Made by a program: the position numbers and the translations under genes
The notes under the pieces: model-generated
What the model was told of the DNA's origin: nothing
What the model saw: the letters and a program-made list of their open reading frames with translations, nothing else
Databases searched by the model: none
Part shown: piece by piece, positions 13,245-20,094 of the stretch
Position numbering within the stretch: the stretch's first letter is position 1
How the letters are laid out: each line of letters starts with the position of its first letter
Source: JAXHTH01 sp034211115
GTDB taxonomy: Bacteria > Planctomycetota > Phycisphaerae > Phycisphaerales > SM1A02
Reading direction: 5' to 3'
Length of the DNA: 20,094 bases
Assembly: GCA_034211115.1 (NCBI GenBank)
Contig: JAXHTH010000073.1
Span: 1-20,094 of the forward strand

Positions 13245-14141
13245 TCACTCCTCGCCTCCAGCGCCGCTCGCGCCCTCGTCGGCGCCCGATTCGGCACCGG
13301 ACGCCTGCGGCGCGGCGCCATCGCCCGGCGGGAGCGTCGTCTGCCGCGCCGATTCGGCGGGCGCGCGATCGCTCGCCCCTGAACGCAGGGACGCCGCCAT
13401 CGTCAGGCTGAAGACGATGCTTCCGACGATGACGATGATGAGCAGGGCGATGAGCAGGCGGATCGCGCGCTGCTGACCGGCGAGGCGGCGCTGCATGGAT
13501 CGAACGGCGGGGCTGGCGATCCACTCCTCCGCCGAGGGGGCATCTGATGGCGGGCGGTCCTCGGGGGTGTTCCGGCGTCGGCCGTCGCCGTCCCAGCCTC
13601 GCCGCTCGCCGCCGGCCGTCGTCCTCGCCCGCGGATCGAGCAGTTCCTCGTCGGCGGCGAAGCTGGACAGGCCCCGGGCGGCGGGCGCGCCGGTCCGATC
13701 AGCATCACCCGCGTCCCACTCCCCGGCCTCGACGTCCGGCACTCCCAGGTAGTTGCGGTCGAGATACGCCCCGAAGGGCACGCCGCAGTGGGGGCAGCCG
13801 TGCTCGTCCGGATCGACGGGCCCGTCGCAGGCGTGGCAATAGCCCAGCAGATGGGCGGCACCCGGGACGTGCCGCGCCACCGTCCAGAACTGCCTCGTGG
13901 TCGGCCCGCGGATGATGGAATATTTCGTCACCTGCCCCCGCTCGATCATCTGCACGAGGGTCTCGTAGCTGCACCCGGGCCGGTGCGGCCGGTCGGGGTC
14001 GCGGACGAACCACGGGCCCATGGCGTTGTGGGTGGCCTGCCGGCTGAGGGGATCGAAGAACCCCCCGCAGGCGCGACATCGCTCGCCGACCGGCTGCGCT
14101 TCACCGCAGTAAGGGCAGATGAGGAGTTTGGTGCGGGTCAT
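13245..14141 (-). CDS. Double zinc-ribbon, GYF-like, single-TM membrane protein
   Basis: A 298-residue protein of no firm function. Residues 9-25 form a zinc ribbon (CPYC at 9-12, CRAC at 22-25). Residues ~41-95 (GPWFVRDPDRPHRPG, SYETLVQMIERGQVTKYSII, RGPTTRQFWTVARHV) resemble a GYF_2-type domain. A second ribbon follows (CHAC 102-105, CPHC 116-119). A charged, low-complexity linker (~140-220) leads to one TM helix (~227-249, LLIALLIIVIVGSIVFSL) and a disordered Ala/Ser/Gly-rich tail. The N-terminal domains are probably cytoplasmic. The stop lies one base from that of the GT-C-like gene (convergent), and its start is 53 bp from the divergent parvulin-like gene. No clear SD precedes the ATG. 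Confidence 0.7.
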   Translation of the reverse strand: MTRTKLLICPYCGEAQPVGERCRACGGFFDPLSRQATHNAMGPWFVRDPDRPHRPGCSYETLVQMIERGQVTKYSIIRGPTTRQFWTVARHVPGAAHLLGYCHACDGPVDPDEHGCPHCGVPFGAYLDRNYLGVPDVEAGEWDAGDADRTGAPAARGLSSFAADEELLDPRARTTAGGERRGWDGDGRRRNTPEDRPPSDAPSAEEWIASPAVRSMQRRLAGQQRAIRLLIALLIIVIVGSIVFSLTMAASLRSGASDRAPAESARQTTLPPGDGAAPQASGAESGADEGASGAGGEE

Positions 14142-14194
14142 GTCGCAGCGTGGCCCATTGACAGGAGCGGGGGCGCCGTGGTGCCATATCCCCC

Positions 14195-15205
14195 ATGCCA
14201 GCCTATCCCACCCGACGATGGATGAAAAGCCTGCCGGCTCTCATCTTTCCCTTCGTCCTCTACGGATGCGCCGCGCCGGCGGATTCGTCCAATGGCCCGA
14301 TCCCGGGCGGATCGCCGCCGCCGGCCCGCCCGCCGGGCGGCGAGCCGACGAGCACCGTCGTCGACGCCCGCCCCGCCGCCCTCGTCAACGGACGCAGCAT
14401 CCTCTGGGGCGAGCTCCGGCCCATTCTCAGCGAGGCGGCCGGGGACCGGGCCCTGCAGGAGATCATCCTCGATCGCCGCCTCGCCGAGCTCACCGACGAG
14501 CGGAACATCATCATCACCGCCGACGACGAGGCCGCCGAGCAGCGGCGGTTGCTCACCACCCTCAGCGACGATCCCAACACCGCCGTGCGACTGCTCGATG
14601 AGCTGCGCGACCGCCAGAACCTCGGTCCGCACCGCTACCGGGCGCTGCTGCGGCGCAACGCCATGCTTCGCGCGCTGGTGCGCGATCGCGTGCAGATCAC
14701 CGGCGGCGCGGTCGCGCAGATGTACGATGCGCGGCACGGTCCCAGACGGCAGGCGCGACTCATCACGGTGGGCGATCTCGCCGCCGCCCGGGCCGCGCTC
14801 GATCGCATCGAGGCCGGGGCGTTCTTCGGCGATGTCGCCGTTGAGATCTCCACTGACCGCAGCGCGCCGCGCGGCGGACTGCTCGAGCCGGTCAGCCGAT
14901 CCGATCCCAGTTATCCTCGATCGTTGCGCGAGGCGATCTGGGCGCTGCCCGAGGCCGGAGAGGTCTCGAGTCCGATCCTGCTCGACAACGGGTACGCTAT
15001 CGTCCAGCTTGTGCGCGAAGTCGAGGGTGATGATGTTCCGATCGATGACGTGCGCCAGGAGCTGGAGCGCCTCGTGCGACTGAACCAGGAACGGATCCTC
15101 ATGGATCGCCTGGCGCGAACGATCCTGGCCGACGCGTCGGTGACGATCTTCGACGATTCGCTTCAGTCGGCGTGGAGGCGCCGCGAGCGCGGGACGCCGC
15201 CGTGA
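14195..15205 (+). CDS. Parvulin-like (SurA/PrsA-type) peptidyl-prolyl isomerase lipoprotein
   Basis: A 336-residue likely lipoprotein: short basic N-region, hydrophobic SLPALIFPFVLYGC and Cys25 as putative lipidation site, then a Pro/Gly-rich linker. Residues ~58-170 form a helical SurA-N-like chaperone region starting AALVNGRSILWGELRPIL. Residues ~186-275 form a parvulin-type domain (ARLITVGDLAAARAALDRIE, GAFFGDVA, SAPRGGLLEPVSR, ALPEAGEVSSPILLDNGYAI). The conserved first His of parvulins (R-H-I-L) is replaced by Leu (ARLITV), so isomerase activity may be lost and chaperoning kept. An alternative ATG at 14222 (MKSLPAL...) also gives a signal. Neither start has an SD; I prefer 14195 for its basic N-region. 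It probably folds exported proteins in the periplasm. Confidence 0.75.
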   Translation: MPAYPTRRWMKSLPALIFPFVLYGCAAPADSSNGPIPGGSPPPARPPGGEPTSTVVDARPAALVNGRSILWGELRPILSEAAGDRALQEIILDRRLAELTDERNIIITADDEAAEQRRLLTTLSDDPNTAVRLLDELRDRQNLGPHRYRALLRRNAMLRALVRDRVQITGGAVAQMYDARHGPRRQARLITVGDLAAARAALDRIEAGAFFGDVAVEISTDRSAPRGGLLEPVSRSDPSYPRSLREAIWALPEAGEVSSPILLDNGYAIVQLVREVEGDDVPIDDVRQELERLVRLNQERILMDRLARTILADASVTIFDDSLQSAWRRRERGTPP

Positions 15206-15295
15206 CGGGAGAAGGGACGAAGGCACGGAGGCACGACGGTACGAAGTTGATGCAAAACCTCGACCAGCCGTTGCGGGTCGGACGCGCGAACAGGC

Positions 15296-15383
15296 TGGCA
15301 CGACGCTCCGCGCCGTGGTGCCGTGGTGGCACGACGCTCCGCGTCGTGGTGCCATGGTGGCACGACGCTCCGCGCCGTGCGGA
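15296..15383. repeat. Three tandem copies of a 31-bp palindromic unit
   Basis: Units begin at 15296, 15327 and 15358, each starting TGGCACGACGCTCCGCG. The first two are full length and differ by a few bases; the third is cut after ~26 bp. Unit 2 contains the perfect inverted repeat CACGACGC-TCC-GCGTCGTG (8-bp stem, 3-nt loop); units 1 and 3 have one C/T change in the right arm. The same core, on the other strand, appears at 264-282, suggesting a dispersed family. Confidence 0.8.
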
Positions 15384-15416
15384 GTCGATCCTCTCCACCA
15401 CGCCGATGAAATGCCC

Positions 15417-15436
15417 CCGCGGATGTGCATCCGCGG
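15417..15436. repeat. Hairpin CCGCGGATG/CATCCGCGG
   Basis: A perfect 9-bp inverted repeat separated by TG, so the real loop is about 4 nt. The minus-strand tail is GGGGCATTTCATC, only weakly U-rich. It could be a second terminator of the radical SAM gene or another palindromic element. Confidence 0.45.
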
Positions 15437-15468
15437 CCATGACGGGGCCGGCGCATCCCCATCACCGG

Positions 15469-15497
15469 ACAACAATCGCGCCGACATTCCCGGCGCG
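15469..15497 (-). terminator. Terminator of the radical SAM gene
   Basis: CGCGCCG (15477-15483) and CGGCGCG (15491-15497) form a 7-bp stem with a 7-nt loop. On the minus strand it is followed by ATTGTTGTCC, a U-rich tail. It starts about 20 nt past the radical SAM stop. Confidence 0.6.
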
Positions 15498-15517
15498 CGC
15501 GTCAACCGCCGCCGGAT

Positions 15518-16465
15518 TCACGCAGGGAAGCTCGCCTCCGCCGCGGTCCAGAACGAGACGCCGTTGCGGGAAACGAGCGCGGCACGCGGATCGGCGCGGA
15601 GCTCGGCCAGCGCCTGCTCGCCCTCATCCGGCGCCCGGCGCGCCAGCGATCGCTCCAGTTGCGCTTCGCTGACCGGGTGCCGCTGGAGAATGGCGACGAT
15701 CGCATCGACGATCGACTCGCCGCCGCTGAGATCGAACTCGCCCTCCGCGGGCGGCACCACTTTGGCAATCTCCTCGAGCACGGCGGTGGCGCGCATCAGC
15801 CCCTCATCGTCGGGCGCTTTCACCCACGGCTCGACCGCCGGCCGAGTGGGGACGACCACGTGCACCTCGTCCGGTCCGATCCGCGCCAGGGCGGCCTTCA
15901 AACCCTCCAGCGCCTCCTGCGTGTCGTTCACGTCCCGCACGAGCATGACCTCGACCCACAGTTTGCCCCGGTACTCCCGGGCGAAGCTGATGAGCCCTTC
16001 CAGGTGGCGCTGGAAAGACAGGGTCGGGTGAGGTCGATTCATCCGGCGATAGAGCGCCTCCGAGCCCGCATCGAGCGAAGGCAGCACGGCGTCGGCGGGC
16101 AGCAGATCCCGCCGAACATCCGGCTCCGAAAACAGCGACCCGTTCGTGATGACCGCGACCGGCTTGTCGGTCAGGTTCTTGACATTCCTGATGAGCCAGC
16201 CGAGGCCGGTGTGGAGCGTCGTCTCGCCCGAGCCGACGAAGGTGATCCAGTCGATCTCATGCGTTTCGAGCTTCTGGAGCGTCCGGCGCACTTCATCGAG
16301 GATGTCCTCGCGGGGGAGATACTCCTTCCGCTCGTGCACCACCGGCGTGCTGCGCCCGAGCTGGCAGTAGATGCAGTTCCAGTTGCACGTCTTCAACGGC
16401 ACGGGATCGATGCCCAGCGATCGACCCAGTCGGCGGGAGGGAACCGGACCGAAGACGTAGTCCAT
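15518..16465 (-). CDS. Radical SAM protein (COG0731-like Fe-S oxidoreductase)
   Basis: A 315-residue protein. MDYVFGPVPSRRLGRSLGID and PVPLKTCNWNCIYCQLG give the radical SAM motif CX3CX2C (C27, C31, C34), which binds the 4Fe-4S cluster that cleaves S-adenosylmethionine. GSGETTLH stands where relatives have GSGEPTLH, the SAM-binding GGE-type motif. VAVITNGSLF and VEVMLVRDVND are further core strands. The last ~65 residues (IVDAIVAILQRHPVSEAQLE, ...ALVSRNGVSFW) look like a winged-helix domain. Substrate unknown; this subfamily is widespread but poorly characterised. I chose the ATG at 16463-16465 because the family starts M-x-Y-x-FGPVPSRRLG; the frame opens 27 codons earlier with no conserved sequence. 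The gene stands alone and ends at a terminator. Confidence 0.88.
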   Translation of the reverse strand: MDYVFGPVPSRRLGRSLGIDPVPLKTCNWNCIYCQLGRSTPVVHERKEYLPREDILDEVRRTLQKLETHEIDWITFVGSGETTLHTGLGWLIRNVKNLTDKPVAVITNGSLFSEPDVRRDLLPADAVLPSLDAGSEALYRRMNRPHPTLSFQRHLEGLISFAREYRGKLWVEVMLVRDVNDTQEALEGLKAALARIGPDEVHVVVPTRPAVEPWVKAPDDEGLMRATAVLEEIAKVVPPAEGEFDLSGGESIVDAIVAILQRHPVSEAQLERSLARRAPDEGEQALAELRADPRAALVSRNGVSFWTAAEASFPA

Positions 16466-16837
16466 AACGCGCACACTCACTTTCGGCTGGCGGCGGCCCG
16501 CATCACACGACGACCCAACGGAAGGAGGGCGCCGCGCCCGGGCCACCCGGAACTCTAGGCGCTCCGCATATCACGCGCCGAGAGGCACTCATGAAGCGAG
16601 TGGGGCGCGCCGGATCGCCGCGCATCTCGATCTTGCCGCCCGCGTGGGGGAACGTCCGGGCCACTGCTCCGCTCGCGGCCGTCTCATCCAGCCGCGATCA
16701 TCTGAGCGGCGAACCGCGGCGGGGGGCCGGAGGACGGGTGGATTTCGTCCGTCCTTCGCCGATCCGTGCGGACGACGGCGTCCTCCCGCCCCTCGATGTC
16801 GGGTACCCTAAGGAAGGAACGCCATCGGAGACCGACC
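16466..16837. other. 372-bp divergent intergenic region
   Basis: It separates the radical SAM gene from the sugar transporter and should contain both promoters, but I see no strong -35/-10 pair. GGACGG (16732-16737) and CCGTCC (16749-16754) form a weak hairpin. TACCCT at 16804-16809 is a poor -10 candidate. No regulator gene or clear operator is visible. Confidence 0.5.
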
Positions 16838-17815
16838 ATGATCCGCACGACTTGCCGTCTTGCCCCGGCCCTGCTCCCGTTCGCCGCGATGATCCTGCTG
16901 CCGCCCGGCTGTGGCCGCGGCGACGCCCCCGACGAGGACGTCGTCCGTCTCGGCTTCTGCCAGATCGGGGCCGAGAGCGACTGGCGCCGGGCCAACACCG
17001 AATCGATCAAGGCTGAGGACGCCGCCCGCCCCGGCATCGAGCTGGTCTTCTCCGACGCCCAGCAGAAGCAGGAAAACCAGATCAAGGCGCTGCGCAACTT
17101 CATCGTGCAGGATGTCGATGTCATCGCCTTCTCCCCCGTCGTCGAGACCGGCTGGGAGCCCGTGCTGAAGGAGATCAAAGCGGCGGGCATTCCCGTGGTG
17201 CTCACCGACCGCGTGGTCGAGGTTTCCGAGCCCGACCTGTACATGACGTTCATCGGCGCCGACTTCGTCGAGGAAGGCCGGCAGGCGGCGCGCTGGCTGG
17301 CCGAGGAAACGGGCGGCGAGGCCATGATCGCCGAACTCCAGGGCACACCCGGCTCGGCGCCGGCCATCGATCGCAAGACCGGCTTCGCGGAAGTCATCGC
17401 CGACTATCCCGGGATGGAGATCATCAAGACCCAGAGCGGCGAGTTCACCCGCGCCAAGGGTCGACAGGTGATGGAGTCGTTTCTCAAGAGCCCGGAGGGC
17501 GAGCAGATCACCGCGCTCTACGCCCACAACGATGACATGGCGCTGGGCGCGATCCAGGCCATCGAAGAGGCGGGGCTGAAACCGGGCGAGGACATCAGGG
17601 TCGTCTCCATCGACGGCATCCGCGCCGCCTTCCAGGCCATGGTCGAGGGCAAGCTCAACTGCACCGTCGAGTGCAACCCCCTGCTCGGCCCGACGCTGTT
17701 CGACACCGTCGAGGCGATCGTCGCCGGCGAGCCGGTGCCCAGGCGGATCGTGACACCGGCGAAGGTCTTCACGCAGGACACGGCGGAGGAAGACATCAGG
17801 ACGCGCCAGTACTGA
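16838..17815 (+). CDS. ytfQ: Sugar ABC transporter substrate-binding lipoprotein (YtfQ-like, galactofuranose type)
   Basis: A 325-residue periplasmic binding protein with a lipoprotein-type signal (MIRTTCRLAPALLPFAAMIL, then LPPGC with Cys25). The mature part follows E. coli YtfQ closely: VRLGFCQIGAESDWRRANTE, DAQQKQENQIKALRNFI, AFSPVVETGWEPVLKEIKAA, DRKTGFAEVI, QSGEFTRAKGRQVMESF, YAHNDDMALGAIQAIEEAGL and VVSIDGI, all recognisable from memory of that family. YtfQ binds galactofuranose in E. coli, and the strong similarity makes a furanose or related sugar the likely ligand, though this is inferred. The ATG at 16838 has GGAG about 9 nt upstream. The ATPase gene follows after 73 bp, making a ytfQRT-order operon. 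Lipid anchoring differs from the soluble E. coli protein. Confidence 0.93.
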   Translation: MIRTTCRLAPALLPFAAMILLPPGCGRGDAPDEDVVRLGFCQIGAESDWRRANTESIKAEDAARPGIELVFSDAQQKQENQIKALRNFIVQDVDVIAFSPVVETGWEPVLKEIKAAGIPVVLTDRVVEVSEPDLYMTFIGADFVEEGRQAARWLAEETGGEAMIAELQGTPGSAPAIDRKTGFAEVIADYPGMEIIKTQSGEFTRAKGRQVMESFLKSPEGEQITALYAHNDDMALGAIQAIEEAGLKPGEDIRVVSIDGIRAAFQAMVEGKLNCTVECNPLLGPTLFDTVEAIVAGEPVPRRIVTPAKVFTQDTAEEDIRTRQY

Positions 17816-17888
17816 GCTGCATCGTCGAGCCGCAGTGCGATCGACGTTGACGGAAGAGGGAAACCCGCATCGCTGAGGAGAACCGGTC

Positions 17889-19454
17889 TTGGTCGGGGAC
17901 GCGAGCGCAATCGAATCCGGCCGGGCCGGGGGCGTCGCCGTCCTCGCCGCGCGCGGGATGTCCAAGCGCTTCGCCGCCGTGCAGGCGCTCGCCGGAGTCG
18001 ACTTCAGTCTCCGGGCGGGCGAGATTCATTCGCTGATGGGCGAGAACGGCGCGGGCAAGAGCACGCTCATCAAGTGCCTGACCGGCGTCCACCGGCCCGA
18101 TGCCGGCTCGATCCGGCTGGAAGGAAAGCCGATCGCACCGGCTTCGCCGCGCGAGGCCGAGACGCTGGGCATCAGCACCGTCTACCAGGAAGTCAACCTC
18201 ATCCCGCATCTTTCGGTGGCGGAGAACATCTGCCTGGGGCGCGAGCCGCTGCGCTGGCGGCCGCTGAAGAAGATCGACTGGCGCGCGGTGCGGCGTCGTG
18301 CACGCAGCGCCCTGGCCCGGCTCGGGCTGAAGGTCGATGTCACGCGCGAGCTGGGCGCATGCTCGATCGCGGTGCAGCAGCTCGTCGCCATCGCGCGGGC
18401 GCTGGACATCGATGCCCGTGTGCTCATCCTCGACGAGCCGACCTCGAGCCTCGATCGCGACGAGGTCGCCGAGTTGTTCGCGGTCCTCCGCCGGCTGCGC
18501 GATCAGGGGCTTGGGATCATCTTCATCTCGCACTTCATCGGCCAGGTGCTGGCCGTCTCCGATCGCGTCACGGTCCTGCGCGACGGGCGGTTCGTGGGCG
18601 AGCGCCCGGCCGCCGGGCTTTCGCGCGGCGAGCTGGTGAGCATGATGGTGGGACGGGAGCTCGAGACAGGTATCGCCCGGCGGCCGACGGTCGGCGCGGC
18701 CGAGGAATCAGAACGAAAAGACCGCCCCCCGCTGCTGCGGGCGCGCTCTCTCGGCCGGCGCGGCGCGCTGGAGGATGTCGATGTCTCCATCGACGCCGGC
18801 GAAGCGGTCGGCCTCGCCGGGCTCCTCGGCTCCGGCCGCACCGAAACCGCGCGTGTCCTCTTCGGCGCCGAACGCCCCGATCGCGGGCGGATCGAGCTGG
18901 ACGGCCGGCCGGTGCGCCTACGCAGCCCCCGCAAGGCGATCGCACGGCGAATCGCCCTCACGCCGGAGGATCGCAAGACGGAGGGGATTGTTCCGAACCT
19001 GACGGTGCGCGAGAACATCGAACTCGCCCTCCAGTCGCGCCGCGGCCTCGCCGCGCTGGGCGGATCGGCGCAGCGCAGGAGGCTGGCCGAGCGCTATATC
19101 CGCGAGCTCGGCATCAGAACGCCGTCGCCGGACACGCCCGTTTCCAATCTTTCCGGCGGCACTCAGCAGAAGGTCCTGCTCGCGCGCTGGCTGGCGACCG
19201 AGCCGCGGCTGCTCATGCTCGACGAGCCGACGCGGGGCATCGATGTCGCCGCCAAGGCCGAGATCATTCGACTCATCAACGAGCTCCGCGCCCGCAGCGT
19301 GGCGATCCTCTTCATCAGCTCGGAGCTGGAGGAAATGACGGACACCTGTCAACGGGTGATCGTCCTCCGCGATCGCCGCAGCATCGCCGAGCTGTCCGGG
19401 GAGGACATCACCGAGAGCGCGGTGCTTAACGTCATCGCGCAGCACGATGCGTAA
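17889..19454 (+). CDS. ytfR: Sugar ABC transporter ATP-binding protein (YtfR-like, two NBDs)
   Basis: A 521-residue double ATPase of the RbsA/XylG/YtfR type that energises sugar import. NBD1 has Walker A GENGAGKST (51-59), the YQEVNLIPHLSVAENICLG Q-loop region, and Walker B RVLILDEPTSSLD. Its signature is CSIAVQQLVAIARA rather than LSGGQ, as in YtfR itself. NBD2 has the degenerate Walker A GLLGSGRTE, PEDRKTEGIV, the signature LSGGTQQKVLLARW and Walker B LLMLDEPTRGID. Both nucleotide sites are therefore family-typical. I take the TTG at 17889 as start because GAGGAG lies 8 nt upstream and the first conserved residues (LAARGMSKRFAAVQAL) follow ~18 codons later. The stop overlaps the permease start by 8 bp. 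Confidence 0.94.
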   Translation: MVGDASAIESGRAGGVAVLAARGMSKRFAAVQALAGVDFSLRAGEIHSLMGENGAGKSTLIKCLTGVHRPDAGSIRLEGKPIAPASPREAETLGISTVYQEVNLIPHLSVAENICLGREPLRWRPLKKIDWRAVRRRARSALARLGLKVDVTRELGACSIAVQQLVAIARALDIDARVLILDEPTSSLDRDEVAELFAVLRRLRDQGLGIIFISHFIGQVLAVSDRVTVLRDGRFVGERPAAGLSRGELVSMMVGRELETGIARRPTVGAAEESERKDRPPLLRARSLGRRGALEDVDVSIDAGEAVGLAGLLGSGRTETARVLFGAERPDRGRIELDGRPVRLRSPRKAIARRIALTPEDRKTEGIVPNLTVRENIELALQSRRGLAALGGSAQRRRLAERYIRELGIRTPSPDTPVSNLSGGTQQKVLLARWLATEPRLLMLDEPTRGIDVAAKAEIIRLINELRARSVAILFISSELEEMTDTCQRVIVLRDRRSIAELSGEDITESAVLNVIAQHDA

Positions 19455-19975
19455 GCTGCTGAACAGGCTGTTGACGACGCTCGCCTCGGTCCAGTGGCCG
19501 CTGGCGGCGCTGGCGCTGCTGCTGCTGTTCAACGCGATCTTCACTGAGGGCTTCTTCGACCTGAAGGTGGACGACGGCCGGGTGAGCGGGACGCTCGTGG
19601 ACGTCCTCAACCACGGCTCGAAGGTCGCCATCGTCGCGATCGGGATGACGCTCGTCATCGCCACCGCGGGGATCGATCTCTCCGTGGGCGCGGTGCTCGC
19701 GATCGCGGGCGCGGTGGCTGCGACGCTCGTGGCCGAATCGGGCGTGCCGTGGCATGCGGCGATCGCCGCCGCCCTCGTCGTCGCGGCCTTCTGCGGGCTG
19801 TGCAACGGCATGCTCGTCGTCTTCCTGCGCCTCCAGCCCATCGTCGCGACGCTGACCTTGATGGTGGCGGGGAGGGGCGTGGCGCAACTCATCACCGACG
19901 GCTTCATCGTCACCTTTGACAACCCGCAGCTCGTCTATATCGCCAACGGCTCCCTGCTGGGGCTGCCCGTGCTAA
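19447..19975 (+). CDS. ytfT: Sugar ABC transporter permease (YtfT-like), truncated by a sequence junction
   Basis: The ATG at 19447 overlaps the end of the ATPase gene. About 176 codons translate as an RbsC/YtfT-type inner-membrane permease: a first helix PLAALALLLLFNAIFT, then LNHGSKVAIVAIGMTLVIAT, AGIDLSVGAVLAIAGA (the family AGIDLSVG motif), CNGMLVVFLRLQPIVATLTL, and a segment ending IANGSLLGLPV. Family members run to ~320-340 residues, so roughly half is missing. After LLGLPVL the translation loses all membrane character (RNSIGNCSRSSRLF...), although the frame stays open to the window end. The break coincides with a drop in G+C and the start of an unrelated coding frame, so this is a truncated gene at a chimeric junction, not a natural fusion. 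Confidence 0.88.
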
Positions 19976-20094
19976 GAAATTCTATCGGCAACTGTAGCCG
20001 AAGTTCGCGCCTTTTCAGGCACCGATCGCGTCAAAATCTACCAATTTCAACCCGACGGCCACGGCCTCGTCATCGCCGAATCTCTCGACGAAAA
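19976..20094 (+). other. Fragment of a cyanobacterial-type GAF domain (foreign/chimeric sequence)
   Basis: In the frame beginning at 19976 the last 119 bases translate, without a stop, to a peptide containing EILSATVAEVRAF and DRVKIYQFQPDGHGLVIAES. This closely matches the start of GAF domains in cyanobacterial phytochrome-like and hybrid histidine kinases (TDRVxIYxFxPDGxGxVxAES). The frame is closed by TAA immediately upstream (19973-19975) and has no start codon, so the piece is an internal fragment. G+C is about 52% by hand count (63 of 121 bases from 19974), against clearly higher values elsewhere. An assembly chimera is the simplest explanation; recent insertion is less likely. Confidence 0.75.

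Larger units (their letters stand above)
15206..15517. other. 312-bp convergent intergenic region with repeats, no gene
   Basis: It lies between two convergent stops (15205 and 15518) and holds no supported coding sequence. It contains three 31-bp palindromic repeats (15296-15383), a 9-bp hairpin (15417-15436) and a minus-strand terminator (15469-15497). Confidence 0.7.

Noticed and set aside
15296..15383. CRISPR array
   Set aside because: The 31-bp units abut directly with no unique spacers, and no cas gene is present.
17796..18533. Minus-strand open frame opposite the ATPase gene
   Set aside because: It is the complement of conserved ABC ATPase motifs and resembles no protein; the plus strand fully explains the region.
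19447..20094. Natural permease-GAF fusion protein
   Set aside because: The GAF fragment is in a different frame from the permease, lacks its own start, has different base composition and follows an abrupt loss of membrane segments.
1..20094. Defence system, prophage or mobile element
   Set aside because: No recognisable nuclease, restriction, toxin-antitoxin, integrase, transposase or phage structural gene was found on either strand.

Overview
The window reads as GC-rich bacterial chromosome (roughly two-thirds G+C by eye), most likely from a flagellated planctomycete, perhaps of the Phycisphaerae. Pointers to that lineage are the dockerin-like NGDGIVN...LLALLGAWG repeats at the left edge, a flagellin/CsrA/FliW set, short palindromic GCGGAGC-type repeats between genes, and a lineage-style zinc-ribbon/GYF/TM protein. 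The assignment is an inference; no rRNA or other marker gene is present.

Layout. (1) Positions 1-164 hold the 3' end of a secreted dockerin-like protein, followed by 577 bp of non-coding DNA rich in hairpins. (2) Positions 742-10999 are a leftward (minus-strand) block of late flagellar genes. In transcription order they are flgI (P-ring), flgJ N-domain (rod scaffold), flgN (chaperone), flgK and flgL (hook-filament junction), fliW, csrA, and two flagellin genes (called B and A here). flgI/flgJ overlap by ATGA, flgJ/flgN overlap by 14 bp, and flgN/flgK are 2 bp apart, so translational coupling is likely. A strong sigma-54 promoter match lies just upstream of flgI. The block joins structural export substrates to their post-transcriptional switch: in Bacillus, FliW binds flagellin and frees or inhibits CsrA, which otherwise blocks flagellin translation. 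Both flagellin leaders here can fold a small hairpin that puts the GGA of the Shine-Dalgarno sequence in its loop, which is the kind of site CsrA binds. (3) Positions 11126-13243 encode, divergently, a large GT-C-like membrane protein. A zinc-ribbon/GYF-like membrane protein runs convergent to it with one base between the stops. Divergent from that is a parvulin-like lipoprotein. (4) Positions 15206-15517 are a convergent intergenic region with three 31-bp repeats and a terminator. A minus-strand radical SAM gene follows. (5) From 16838 to the end is a rightward sugar ABC transporter closely resembling E. coli YtfQ-YtfR-YtfT (galactofuranose uptake).

The YtfT permease is broken near position 19975. 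The last ~120 bp are about 52% G+C and encode, in another frame, a piece of a cyanobacterial-type GAF domain. This looks like an assembly chimera at a contig end rather than biology.

I found no tRNA, rRNA, CRISPR array, insertion sequence, prophage gene or defence system. The most interesting system is the self-contained CsrA/FliW/flagellin circuit with its leader hairpins.
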